NCBI RefSeq assembly: GCF_029227915.1
Contig: NC_079889.1
Location: forward strand, 558,001 to 622,000
Direction of reading: 5' to 3'
Source: Hydractinia symbiolongicarpus
Lineage: Eukaryota; Cnidaria; Hydrozoa; Anthoathecata; Hydractiniidae
DNA: 64,000 nucleotides
Position 1 is the stretch's first letter; each line of letters begins with the position of its first letter. This document shows positions 1 through 11,416 of this stretch, piece after piece. A model generated the notes under the pieces. It ran no database searches, was not told the DNA's origin, and saw only the letters and a list, made by a program, of their open reading frames with translations. The position numbers and the translations under genes were made by a program.

Positions 1-3000
1 ATCCTGACTTTCACAGAAAAGGCTAAAAATTATTTGGTATAAAATTAAGTAACCCATTTCGAGGGAGTTTTTTTACCTTAACATCCTGTTTCCTGTCAAA
101 CCTGATACTTATTACAACCTTTGAAATTTAATCTTTTTTTAAAATTAAAATAAATGAGCAAAGCTTACAAATTGTTTCCGCAACTGGGTTAAAAAAACCT
201 CCCTTATAATATATTAGGAGGGAAAAACCGTGAAGCTAAAACAAAACTTGTAAGTTTTGCAACTGACTGCACTTTTTGCCTTAAAACAAAATGCTCCTTC
301 TGTTAGAAATAAACATAGCAATTGAATCGGGAGATAATTTTGTGACATTCGTATTGATAACAAAAGCGATTTTTCTAGATAGAAAATTTACTTTTTTAAA
401 GTATAGTTAAAAATTATGTGTATGTTTTTACAATTAACAATAAAATCACTGCACAACTTTTAATTGAATTTTCCCAAGACAAAAATTTAGAACATTAAAA
501 TCCTTTGAAGAATATCCTTAGATTGATTTTCATTTAAAACACAAAACAGAACACAAGAAACACAAGAAAAAGAGAAAAAGTACTTAATCTTGCCATAATA
601 AAGGGAGATGAATGCTTTGTTAATGTATTGATGTTAATAAACCTCGGTAAAAAATTGCTCGATTGTTAGGCTGATTTTTCATTGGACGAATTAAGAACGC
701 GCTGAGCGTGGCGGCTTTTTTTATCATAGTCATCGGTCAAACATAAGGGAAAAGAATAAAAACAAAAAATGTAAAAAGCGGTTTTGGCGGAGATGACTAT
801 CGGCATTAAGATCTGCTCTTATAAACTGCATAATTTTGGACAAAAGGTCACTTTGAGCAAAAGGTCTCTATCGTATGTAAAAACAGTTTCTAGTTTGGTG
901 TTTACATCACGCAAACAACTTTCAGTAATTTTATTGGATAGCGGGTTAGGAACATGCGTAAAAGTCAAATTTTTTATTTTGCCATCAGTGGAACATTTTT
1001 GACTAAAGGAACAATATCCCACCTTCAGCACATTTGTACAAATAGTAAAAAATTAGCTTGTAGCTGATGTAAGTCTTGAATAGAGCAACATTATTATTCT
1101 TTAAAAAACAAAATCGTAAATTAAGAAACCTCAAAGAACAATAGCCGCCACGTTCAGAGCATCTGAAACACATCAGCTAGCAAATGTGAGATTCAGGAAG
1201 TTGGAGAAAACAAAACGATTGTCTAAAACAGTTTTAACTTTCGTCAGCACAAAATTTCGCAACTTTTAAAATTTGTATTGTTATGTATTAGTTAAATAAT
1301 TAATTAAAACTTTTTTATTAGAATGTTTTTTCTTTTCAAAAAATCAAAGTAAAAGTACGAAAATTTCTTACGAATTATTTGTCACAAAAGTTAAAATAAC
1401 ACTTTTTACCGGGGAAAATCTTTACTAAGTTTCCTGCTTACAATTTTGATATCAATTTTTTTAATTGAATAGACAAGACGTCACGGAATTATGTACAAAT
1501 GACTAATATTTTTGCCGACTAAAATTTTGATGACATTTCTTTGTCACTTTTTCACTAAAAATGTATTGTAAACAATGAGCGCAAAATTAATTTTGGCACA
1601 AATAAGGAAAGAAAAAAATTATGTGACGACCAGCGAATGAGAATAAAAAACCGTTTCGTTTAAAAAATTGATGATTGGATACTTAAAGTGACACAACGAT
1701 AAAACAATTGCAAAATACTGAAGTTGCAATCAAATGATAAAACTGTAACTATTAGTTTAGCCTAATATTTTTGAACCAAATGAAGCAATCATGACAAGTA
1801 GTTATAAATGACATGAGAAATGCAGATGCATCAACTAAATTATTTTCCTTTTCTTTCCTTATCACAGAGTTCAAAATTAAAGATGTACTGGGCACCAAGA
1901 AGCGACAAGTGAAAAGAAATATACCCTCTCAACAATCCTGCTTCCTGTTTGAAAGTAATGCAGTGAATGATCAGACGATTATCTTTTTAAGAAAAAAAAA
2001 TGTGAAATTATTTTTGTTTAATCGCTTTTATTTTCATCATTTTATAACGGAGCGAATAAATTTGCACTAAAATCGGAACGAATGTCATTATGTCGAAATT
2101 ATTGAAAACCTTCCACTCATCAAACTTACTTAGCCTACCTATACCTTCAAATCTGTATATCCCAGAAAATAGTTTATCTTATTCTCCCCAGCCAGTACAT
2201 AAAGCAAGGCCCCAACACCTTAGTAATATCGTCCTAACTCGAAATATATCCCAAAGCATGATCAAAGGTGACGCTACCTGACGCGCTCGCAAGCCTATGC
2301 ATTCCACAAGTACTCATAACCACATACCTTTAAAAGCAAGTTCTCGAGTTGCAAAAATGAAAACAAAATCTTCATTGTTATGTATAGCGGATCAGCAAAA
2401 GAAAATATATGTTTAAACCAACGTTGGACTATTATTAAAAGCTTGAACGTAGAACTCTTAATAAAATTGAAGTTACTCGAGAACTCGCTTCTCCATAAAA
2501 TATGCACATATAAATTTCGTAGATAACAATAAATTGTCGCTCTTGGTTCGATAGCCAGCGTTATCTAAAAAATAAAATTTAATAAAAACAAAGTCAAAAA
2601 AAAGAAAATCTTAAATTTATGATACCTGAAGATATATTTGGAAAAATCAGTAACTTATTATGACGGTATTACAATTATCACTATTTCAACACTGAGCATT
2701 TTTGGTAATAAACTTTCTCGCGGGGGCGTGGAGGGATGGGGTGGGAATGGATTTAACCACTCACTCAAATAACCTTTCAATGCCTTACGCTATAGTTATG
2801 AATCTTGACGGTAATACAGCAAAGAACTTAATTAGCAGGACTTAAATATGCTGATGTCAGCAATTTTATGATGACGTCACCCGTTGTCTGAGAGTACTGG
2901 AAATTAATAATAACTTTATTTCATAGATAGCTACTATGTTATGACCTTAATCATATTACTTTTAGGGACAGTACAGAAGTGAGCAAAAGCAATTGTGAAA

Positions 3001-4390
3001 AGTTGCCATGGCAAATTCCAAAATAGTATCAGTGAATTATAGGTAAAGGGTGTGATTTTTATGTGATAACATTTAAATGCCTGCACCTTTCATTATTTTG
3101 TGAACAAGGGAGCAATATTGCATAGGAAATTTATCTGGCTTTCAGAAAGAGGTAAATACGCGCCATTAGGTGTTTATCACTCAAATATGTTTCTTACATA
3201 CCATATATTACCACAAACAACACAAAATTAACACAAAATTAACCCCAAAAGCCAACAGAATTGATACGTTACCAATAAGTGATACACCAAGTGATAAAGA
3301 ACAACATAAAAGCTTTTATTTTTCTGGCCCACTATCTGTTTAGAAAAATGAAATTTGTATTACGTACGGAATTGGTTATTGAACATTAGGTTTTTTTAAC
3401 ATTTTAATGCAAGCAATGTTCATTAAAAGAATTCTTCTGTCATGATCAAATAAGTTACTTGGTGTATTACCTATAATTAAAGTCCTTCTAACTTTATGGT
3501 TATATGTTACGTACAATAATATACAATATTTAACACACAGCCGAGTGATATTAATTATAATGCATCTTTTTAAGAAGTAAAGGTGCACTAGGGAAAATTG
3601 GTGACATATCTACACAGCAGAAACTTTGATTGAGTGGTTATACAAAGCTTCAAAGGATATGAAAATAAACAACAAAGGAGATAAATATAAACTATTTTTA
3701 AGACGAACTGGTTACCGAAAACCAGAAATGACTGGTAAACTTCACTAAGTGTTAGCGCTGTTGGAGCAGTATTTTAAAAGTTGTAACAAATAGAAGTGAG
3801 TGTGTGGTGAAATCCAACAATCCCTTCCCCCTTGTTCAGCAGAAACTGGTTTAAAATGAGAGTAACCTATTAAAGCAACAACCATTTGAACAAGAAAGTA
3901 ACGTTCTTATCTTAACAGCTTTCATGTTGGTAATGGGGTGGTGATTTTAACAACAAGCAATAAACATGCTTGTTTATATAATAAATAACAAAATAGACAA
4001 GTCACATACCTGGAAAATGTCAAATAAAAACATCGGATGAAAAAATATTTTTATGCGTCCACTCGCATCTTTTATATTTTTTTATCCTGCTGTATTTTTA
4101 AAAAACATAGCATTTTACAATTCGGCATTTCTCATGGGAGTTATTATGCTACATTTGTTAAATAAAAAGTGTTAGGAAGGGTGGTTTCTATTAGAAGTGA
4201 ATTGACAGAGGTTTTTCGGGTTTCCATTAAAAGAGAGTTGGCGCGGATTTAGATAATCTTTGGTTTTTGGTTATTGTAATAGAACATAATTCGGCAACCT
4301 CTTCACTTCTGAATTCCAAGTTTATTTTCACAGCTGACAGTAACGGCATGCTACACAGGACGCAAATAGTAGTAAGTAAATAGTAGTTGT
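1..4390. other. Intergenic, no gene recognised
   Basis: AT-rich sequence with only short random open frames on both strands. None shows a domain, splice-consistent neighbour or repeated motif. A 12-base inverted match (AACGTGGCGGCT type) joins about 703-717 with about 1143-1156, and AGCTGATGT/ACATCAGCT joins about 1060 with 1170, suggesting an old fold-back insertion, but the ends are not clear. A GCTGATGTCAGCA-type motif occurs near 2853. Confidence 0.5.
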
Positions 4391-4744
4391 GGCGCCGTAG
4401 ATTAGTGGTTATAGCTTTTGTACTCTGTGCGGGAGACCGGGGTTCGATTCCTCTTGACGGCGATTCAACATGGGCGAGTGAATGTTACCATAGCCCCGGG
4501 TTAACCCAAGCCATGTGAGGGAAATTGGGGAGATGGCACACTGTGTGGGCCGTTGGATGTTGCCGGGAGTTGTCTAGTAGAGCGTGGGCCCTACTAATTG
4601 GGTCTGCGTAGCTCAAAATGAGCATTAAATACTCTAGGACTCTCCATCTAAGCCATGGCCCCTCCTGGAAATAATAGACAGGGTATATCCCTCGATAATT
4701 GTGAGGCTAGCCATGTAAAATATGCACATCTATCTATCTATCTA
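4391..4744 (+). mobile_element. tRNA-derived SINE, full length
   Basis: The first ~72 bases look like a tRNA gene: an A-box-like TAGATTAGTGG and a perfect B box GGTTCGATTCC, i.e. an internal RNA polymerase III promoter. A ~260-base unrelated body follows, ending in a short TCTA microsatellite (4728-4744). A second copy of head and body lies at 52160-52502, and a body fragment at 48794-48856. The body contains CCATGTGAGGGAAATTG, also seen in modified form near 25887. A free-standing tRNA gene is unlikely because the tRNA-unrelated body is repeated with the head in the second copy. Confidence 0.85.
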
Positions 4745-6033
4745 AGTGTACAGCTGTTTCATTTAAGAAAGTTGAGCCTTAGATTCTGCTTAAAATTAAA
4801 AACATATTAAGAACGTAGTCAGCAAAAATTCCTTCATAGATTATAAAAACGAGAGTCGAGAATTAAGAGATAATTATTTTAGAACATTATTTTTTCCTTG
4901 GTACTAAAAGGTATGCTTTTGCAAAAAGAAAATCTTTCAATCTTAAAAATGTTAATCATCAGAAATTATACAACCGTCACGTATCTTTAGGAGCGAGAGC
5001 AGGAGGGGGGAGAAAATCTTATAGGCGCGTTATGAGGGGTCAATTGATACCATTACGTATCGCTCTAAACAAAATTTAGTTATAATTGGCTGACTAAATA
5101 TTGTACAAATTCTTCTTTCCTCTATAATAAAAGTCCTTGTCTGCCTGTCGGCCAAAACTAAATCATCCAAAACCAAGCATAAAATATTCAAGTAATAATA
5201 CATAACCAATGCCATATATTTCTATCCACACTGCGGAGACACCCAAATGTTTGTGAATTTTCCGTGTACTTCCCCGAGTTAATGACATTTCTGTCATACT
5301 TCTCCAATATAAATATAAACTCTTCGAATAATTATACAGACACAATCCATTACTTCATGTAAGCGGACAAGGATGCTCCAAACATTGATGCAGGAAATAT
5401 CTACTGGTTGTGATGACCCTAGCAATTTTTTATGGGCTACTGTTTAGTTATATCATAATTCCTATTGTAAAAAGTTAAGCAGTATGAAATTTGTCTTCTT
5501 AATGCTCTAAAATAAACGAAAAGCTAAAATCGAGAAAAGGCAGAAAAAAAGGCGGTAAAAAATGGGTGGTTGGGTAAAAAAGGTAAAAAAAATGGATCGG
5601 TACAAGGTGGTGGGCACTGAGCCACAAGAGTCTGCGCTACAAGACAAAAATCTGCTCTGCAAAATCCTTGTAAAAGAAATTCTTGTATTTCCTTTATGCG
5701 ATTATATAGGAGCTAAGCGAAGAAGCAGATGTTCACAAATTTCTTTACAAGACAATACGTGTTACCACAAGAACATCAACCACAACAACCTCGTCGCTTG
5801 CAAAGATCATGACGGCATTTTTTAGTTTTTTGCCTGTCGCCATCCGATCACGTGACTATCCTTGCATTGTTTGCTTGAGTGATCCCTGCTGTTGACATAA
5901 GCATTCTAAGGCCGTCATTGTTATATATCATTGCATGTTATCTTTAATGTATTTTAGAAATCACCCACAAAGTTTCTATTTTTCTATTGTTGGTTCATTT
6001 GCACTTATCTACAGTGATTCTGCAGGGTCTAGA
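4745..6033. other. Intergenic, no gene recognised
   Basis: No coding signal recognised. A possible decayed 5' end of the Helitron-like family (TCTATAATAAAAGTCC) begins at 5121, but no matching 3' hairpin follows, so it is not called as an element. Confidence 0.4.
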
Positions 6034-6199
6034 TCTCTTTAATAATAGTCGTCGTCGGTCTGTCTTTGTGCAGACCCCCACTGAGTTAAAAAATCATGCT
6101 ACAGAAACACGAATATCAAATGCGATATGTTTTCATCCACTTTGTTGCGACGGGTAACTAGTCGTTAGCCTGTGGATTTACTCACGGGCTAACGAGTAG
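6034..6199 (+). mobile_element. Helitron-like non-autonomous element (diverged)
   Basis: Starts TCTCTTTAATAATAG after an A (6033), like the element at 24733. Ends in a degenerate 3' hairpin (CCTGTGGA / TCACGGG type) followed by CTAACGAGTAG, a one-base change from the family end CGACTAG. The next family member starts at the very next base. An extra reversed copy of the end motif (CTAGTCGTTAGCC) lies just before the hairpin, so the element carries two opposed ends. No coding capacity. Confidence 0.6.
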
Positions 6200-6325
6200 T
6201 CTATATTATAATACCCGTACACGTCTGTCTGTCACGAAAAATAGTACCGCAAGTAGCGAGACGCACTCAATACGGTATAAGAATACCGCGCTAACTCGTG
6301 GATTTTTCCATGGGCCACCGACTAG
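6200..6325 (+). mobile_element. Helitron-like non-autonomous element
   Basis: A 126-bp copy of the family defined best at 18972-19107. It starts TCTATATTATAATACCCG, shares the CGTCTGTCTGTCACG block and the AGCGAGACGCAC/TACGGTATAA core, and ends in CTCGTGGA...TCCATGGG followed by CACCGACTAG and a flanking T. It directly abuts the preceding element. Confidence 0.75.
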
Positions 6326-7105
6326 TTTGTCTACGTTAGTCTAGTGACTTGCACGTTTCTATTTTTAGAACAAATCGTGCCTGTATGAGATTACAATTGT
6401 AATACTGATGAAACTGGATCGTTTCGTTACGATCTTGTCTTCTTATTATTAACGAATTGTTACGTAGGCGTAGTACAAAATATGTACTATAGTATTCAGA
6501 ATATGCACGCTTGAAAAGATCTTTTTGATGGCACTTAAGCAAGCGGAAAAAAATAATTAAATAGGATCAAAGAGTTAACTATAAAAGTAAACACACTTTA
6601 ATTAAAACAGTATTAATGAGAAGATTAGAGTACCAATTTTTTTGGGTTTTTTTAGGTCAATCACACATAAACCGTGAAAATTTGCAATAACATTTCCTAA
6701 GTAGGAGTAGACCCCCATAAACTATATATTTTCTGAAAGCTTATAGACCACAGATTGCAAACATATAAAACTAAAATTCAAAATATGTCACCAAAGCAAC
6801 TGAGATGTGGTTGCATAGCAACCAAAAATTCTCAAAAGGACAAAATTTTTCAAAAATTTCAAGTTTGAAGTGCTTTCAAAACTTATTGCACTTGTCTAAA
6901 GACCTAAATCTCATAATACTTGTAGCAGAACATCTTAGTAATTGAACAAAAAAATTTTTTTTTAAAATTCCTCATGTACTTATTGAAATAATTGAAAAAA
7001 TGTAAACATCGAAAAATATGAAATTTCTAAGAAAATTTTTTATAATATATGTATAACCTGGTGTGAAGCATCAATTATCAACAATAAAAATGAAATCAAA
7101 AACTA
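6326..7105. other. Non-coding, 3' side of the piggyBac remnant
   Basis: AT-rich, no gene seen. This stretch should contain the second end of the piggyBac element whose transposase lies to its right, but I found no TTAA followed by CCC matching the end at 9585. That end is either degraded, deleted or different in sequence. Confidence 0.4.
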
Positions 7106-9400
7106 CTATGGGGCAATTGATACGGTTTCAAATACTACTTTTGCTGTGAAAGTCTTTGAAACAGTTCTCACACACATATTTCCACACTTCTCGCAATAAT
7201 TCACCGTGCGTTTGTTACTGCGCTTTCCAGTCTCCGGATTGATTTTATACGCACACATACAACACATTCTTCTTGGATTTCTTTTGGAAGGGTAGTGCTT
7301 TCCTGTCAATCTGGTAGCATCCAGAACATCAAATTTTGCTCTTTGAGCTGGCTCTAAACTTGGGCGGCCTGCTCTTTGAACAAAGTTCTCGGCCTTCTCA
7401 TCAAGGTAAGGCTGTAGAAGTTGATGAATAAGCATTTCTCTGAATTTTTTGTGTGGATTTTTTTTCTTCTCAAATTCAGGATACTTCTTGAAAAAAAGCA
7501 ACATGCTGTTAATGATAGACATATCCAAGAGTCTAAAAAAGACTTTTTTCTACCACTTCCAGGATTTTCGGTTCAGGCCGTAGTATGATATACGTTGATC
7601 ACATTTATCAACGCCTCCCATGCTTTGATCGTATGACTGAATCATGGAAGGCTTTTCAACATCTCCTTTATGTCGTTGAATGGTGACTTCTTGATTCCCA
7701 TGAATAGAGGACATAACAAAAACATCCCTCTTATCTTTCCAGTGAACTGCAACAATAGTATCAATCTGAATATACATTGATTTGCCGATATCAAGTTTTC
7801 CTTCCTTGAATCGTTTCGGGAATTCACCTCGGTTCGTTCTGATAGTTCTGCAGGCATATGTTTGCCTATCCTTGAGGCTTTTGATCAGGTTTAGGCTTGT
7901 GTAAAAATTATCAATGAACAAATGATAATTCCGATCGAGGTAGTTTTCCATGAGATCAAATACAACTCGGTGTGACAAACCATGCTTAGCTCCAGTGTCT
8001 GACGCTCCGGTGTAAATCTGAAACTTCAGACAGTACGAGGATTCCGCTTCGCAACATGCCCAAACCTTGACACCAAATTTCTTTGGTTTTTGGGCATGTA
8101 TTGAATAAAGCCCACAGCGGCTTTTCATACCAATCATTTGTTCGTCTATGCTAAGATTTTGCCCAGGATGATACATGTCTGAAAACATTTTACTTAATTT
8201 TTCCTCCAACCCACCAAGTTTGAACAGTTTTGAGTAATTAGGGTGTCCTTTCTCAACATTTTTTCTATTATCTACAAGATGAAAATACCTCAAGATATCT
8301 CTGAACCTTTTTCGAAACATTATTGATGCAAACCATGGCATGCGCATAATTCCCCTTGCCCAGTAATCATCATAACATGGAAGTCTCGCTAGTCCCATTG
8401 CAACGACCATACCAAAAAACGCCATAATCTCTGTGACTGTTGTTTGTTCAAAGGGTGGCAAAGGTTTGTTTGAATTTGCTTTCAAATAATCATAATATAA
8501 ATTTGTCTGATTGGAAAGCTGTTCAAAAATGTTATCTGTGAAAAATAATTGAAAAAATTGCAGTGGAGTTTCCGGTAGTGTTGCCTCTCGACTTGGCCCC
8601 GTAAATTCAAGAAATTCAATGTCCGCATTAGGATTCACATACTGATGACCTTCCTCAATATTTTTCCAATCTGGATTACCATCAGGCTTTTCTTTTCCAT
8701 TAGCTTTTTTTCTTGCGCCGCCTCTTCCGTTTCCCTGTCCACCCACACGTCCACGGCCATGTCCTCTACCTCACTGTCGTCCACGTCCTCTACCTCGCTG
8801 TCTTCCACGTCCGTGACGACCTGGTCCACTTCGTCCACCACGTCCACGAGCCCTTGATGCAACATTTATATTTTGATCAGCAAAACTTTCCTCAGAGTCA
8901 CTCTCTCCAGAACATACAGTTGATTCATTATCACTCATTACATAATTTCCATTCTCATTGTCCACCAAATCGCTCACATTATCTTGCACCTGATCATTTC
9001 CGTCAGTATCATCATCATCAACATCGTCGTTATCTTTTTCGTTCATGCGACAAAGCTCAGGCTAAAAACAAAAATATTGAATTTAAGTATCTCATTTCTT
9101 CTGTTTGGTGTAAATAAAGATAAAGAATTGATCACTTACATCCAACAGAAGCCAGCTATCTCTGAAACAGGGATCATGTGGGATAAATTGAATGGTAACA
9201 TCATCCTCATTATCACTACTCTCATCAAGAGAACTCTCTCCAAGGCAGTCATCATCACTAGTTTCATGTGAAGAGTCGAGTACTGCATCCAGAACCTCTT
9301 GCAAGCTTAATTGCTTATGTTTATTGGCGTTATCATTGCCTTTTCCTGTACTACTACCACTTGCTTTGTCGGCCATTTTGTATTTGTTGTGTTTTGTCAC
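7106..9400 (-). pseudogene. Decayed piggyBac transposase (DDE_Tnp_1_7)
   Basis: A cut-and-paste transposase, broken. Exon 1 (9400-9140) encodes an acidic Ser/Asp/Glu-rich N-terminus and ends at GAT|GTAAGT. The intron closes at 9062-9063 and exon 2 resumes in phase at 9061 with another acidic stretch, then an RG-rich stretch. The catalytic core follows in the same frame, with piggyBac-like Asp motifs (SIDEQM, FIDNFYT, GGVDKCD). The C-terminus (7106-7528) has a Cys-rich zinc-binding domain with CCMC, CEKCGN and further Cys. Two nonsense codons break the frame: TGA at 8771-8773 within the RG run, and TAG at 7550-7552 where the context (KSWKW|KKVFF) suggests a lost Trp. No frameshift was noticed, so decay looks recent. 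The RG-rich run also makes antisense open frames, which are artefacts. Confidence 0.9.
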
Positions 9401-9548
9401 TTGGCAAAGTTTGAAGGTACAAATTCATTGTTTATGTTACTCTAAACCAATCAGAGTGGCAAGATATTAGTTCCGTGCTACTTTAAGACTGTTCACTAAT
9501 TTGAAGTTAATCCGTTGAACGGTTCTCTTAATTTATTGATTTGTTTTT

Positions 9549-9589
9549 GGGGGTCCGTTTTCGGACCCCCAGGCCAGGTAAAGGGTTAA
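9549..9589. repeat. piggyBac 5' terminal region with TTAA target site
   Basis: Read on the minus strand, TTAA (9586-9589) is followed by CCCTTTACCTGGCC and then a perfect 9-bp stem GGGGGTCCG-TTTT-CGGACCCCC (9549-9570). TTAA plus CCC is the expected piggyBac terminus. It sits 186 bases upstream of the transposase ATG in the right orientation, so this is the element's 5' end with a subterminal hairpin. Confidence 0.75.
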
Positions 9590-9657
9590 ATTTACAACTT
9601 TATTTACCATAAGAAAGCCCTGAGTTTCTTGCACTCATCGCGGTTATTAAAAATGAC

Positions 9658-9890
9658 TGTTTGATGAAGTTCGACTCAAATGCATCAAACAGCCATCAAA
9701 CAGCAAAACTCGGTTTGATGAACACATTTTGTTTGATGAAAAGTTTGATCGCGATCAAACTTCATCAAACTCAATTTTTTTCTTCTTTTCTCATTTTTTC
9801 AAAAAAATCGTGTTTGATGGTTCAACTCAAATGCATCAAAATTTTCATCAAACTCGCTAGTTTGATGGAGTTTGATGAAAAGTTTGACGC
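9658..9890. repeat. Cluster of GTTTGATG / CATCAAAC motifs
   Basis: At least a dozen copies of TTTGATG or its complement CATCAAA in 230 bases, in both orientations. It includes the perfect palindrome GTTTGATCGCGATCAAAC and a near-direct repeat of ~30 bases (9658-9689 and 9811-9840). The block starts ~70 bases outside the piggyBac end. Probably the inside of a fold-back or MITE-type element; its outer boundaries are not clear. Confidence 0.6.
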
Positions 9891-11416
9891 ATTTGCGCAC
9901 ACCTTTTGTCATTTACATTTGTCAACTTATTGACTGAATTATTTATTTGTAAATTGTTTTCATGTTTAACATCAATAACGGCATGCATGACAATCAAAAT
10001 GTCAACAAACGATAGAAGAAATATTGAAGAGAGTAAACATATATTACGCAAGTGCTGTTTTGTTGTTATGACTTAACTTCTCGTTTTTACAAAATTGCAA
10101 CAACAATGATTACTACCTTCAAAAATATCATTCTTTCACTTTTTGGCCAATCAAAATGAAAAAAACAACTTCTGTATAATGTTTGTTCACATGTCCATAA
10201 AAGCAAAATGAAATAAAATTAAAACCTCCCATCAACATCAAACTTTTTTTCTCCAATCAATCCTTTGAGATTATGTTGTTAACCCTTGTGGTGCGGATCC
10301 TGCATATATACGGGATAGTCACGGGCGTTTTACAGGCCCGCCCATCTAAGTCACAAGCAATTTCAACAAACTGGTAGTAATACCGAAACACTGCCCATTG
10401 AAAAGAAAGTCGGAGTCTAAAAGCGCTTTGTTGCGAAGTTTCGGCCCTACAAAATCAATAATTCATTCAAAAAATATCTCCGCAAATTTTGCCAAGTCCG
10501 AGATTGTTGGTCATGTTACGGGCCACCAAAGCAGCGCAAATTCACCCAAACAGAGTCTTGTGTCACGGCACACCTACTTAGCATGCGTCCCATGCATTTG
10601 CTACACATCTAATGCTTGCAATCCGTTCTTACGTTAAACTAAAGTCAACAGGCCCGGGGGGTTAGAGGGGGGGGGGGGCAATTCTAGTAAATGAGCCGTG
10701 AAGCTCGCTTTCGCTTAATCGAATAAGTAAAAAAACTGGACGCCAAAAAAAAAGTTTAGGTCTTTTTCTGTCAAATAAGCCTGAAGTGAGCATCCAAATA
10801 CTTTTTGTTCTTGAGTTAAATTAGTCAATTAAAGTAGGAAAATTGTGTCAAAATTGGGCTTTTTGAAGAAGGAACCGCACTACGAGTAAAGTACAAGTAA
10901 AATTATATATAAAAGTCTACTGATGGAGTGGCAACTTCTGAGAAAATAAAAAATAGTGAAAACTGAAATTTAGATTTATAAATTTTAACTTAGTATTTTT
11001 ATAAAGATTATTTTTATCTCTTTTTCTTTTTAATACCTCCTTTCTGGCTATTGTTTGAGGTTGGATATTTAGCAATGCTAGGTCAGCAATGCTAAATTTT
11101 GTATTTGTTTGTTTAAAATCTTCTTGTGCGTTACACTTCATTAATTTCATTGTGGCGCGCTCGCAAAATAAGCGAGTGCAGTTTGCGCTATTGCGACAAA
11201 AGCGCTTACTGTAAACCACCCTTTCTACATATAAAAAACACAGCTGATAAATTCTCACGTCAGCTTGTTTTTAGCGCTAACCAGGATACCATCAACTTTG
11301 CAGACCTGTGTCTATATCTCATCAAGGCAGTTTCAAATGTAAAAGTCGATTGAAATCAATTAACTGTATTTTTTTGTAATTTAAGAACAACTGTACATAT
11401 TTTCTTTAGGATTGTC
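9891..11416. other. Intergenic
   Basis: No gene recognised. TTAACCCTTGTGGTGCGG at 10279 has the form of another piggyBac-type end facing right, without a visible partner. A poly-G tract lies near 10661-10678. Confidence 0.4.

Noticed and set aside
4391-4462. tRNA gene
   Set aside because: It has A and B boxes, but the same head with the same long body recurs at 52160, so it is a SINE head.
8635-9117. Open frames antisense to or out of frame with the piggyBac N-terminus
   Set aside because: They arise from the RG/acidic-rich low-complexity region of the transposase; no domain in those frames.
10279-10340. Second piggyBac-type end (TTAACCCTTGTGG)
   Set aside because: No matching right end or transposase within the window; mentioned only as a possibility.
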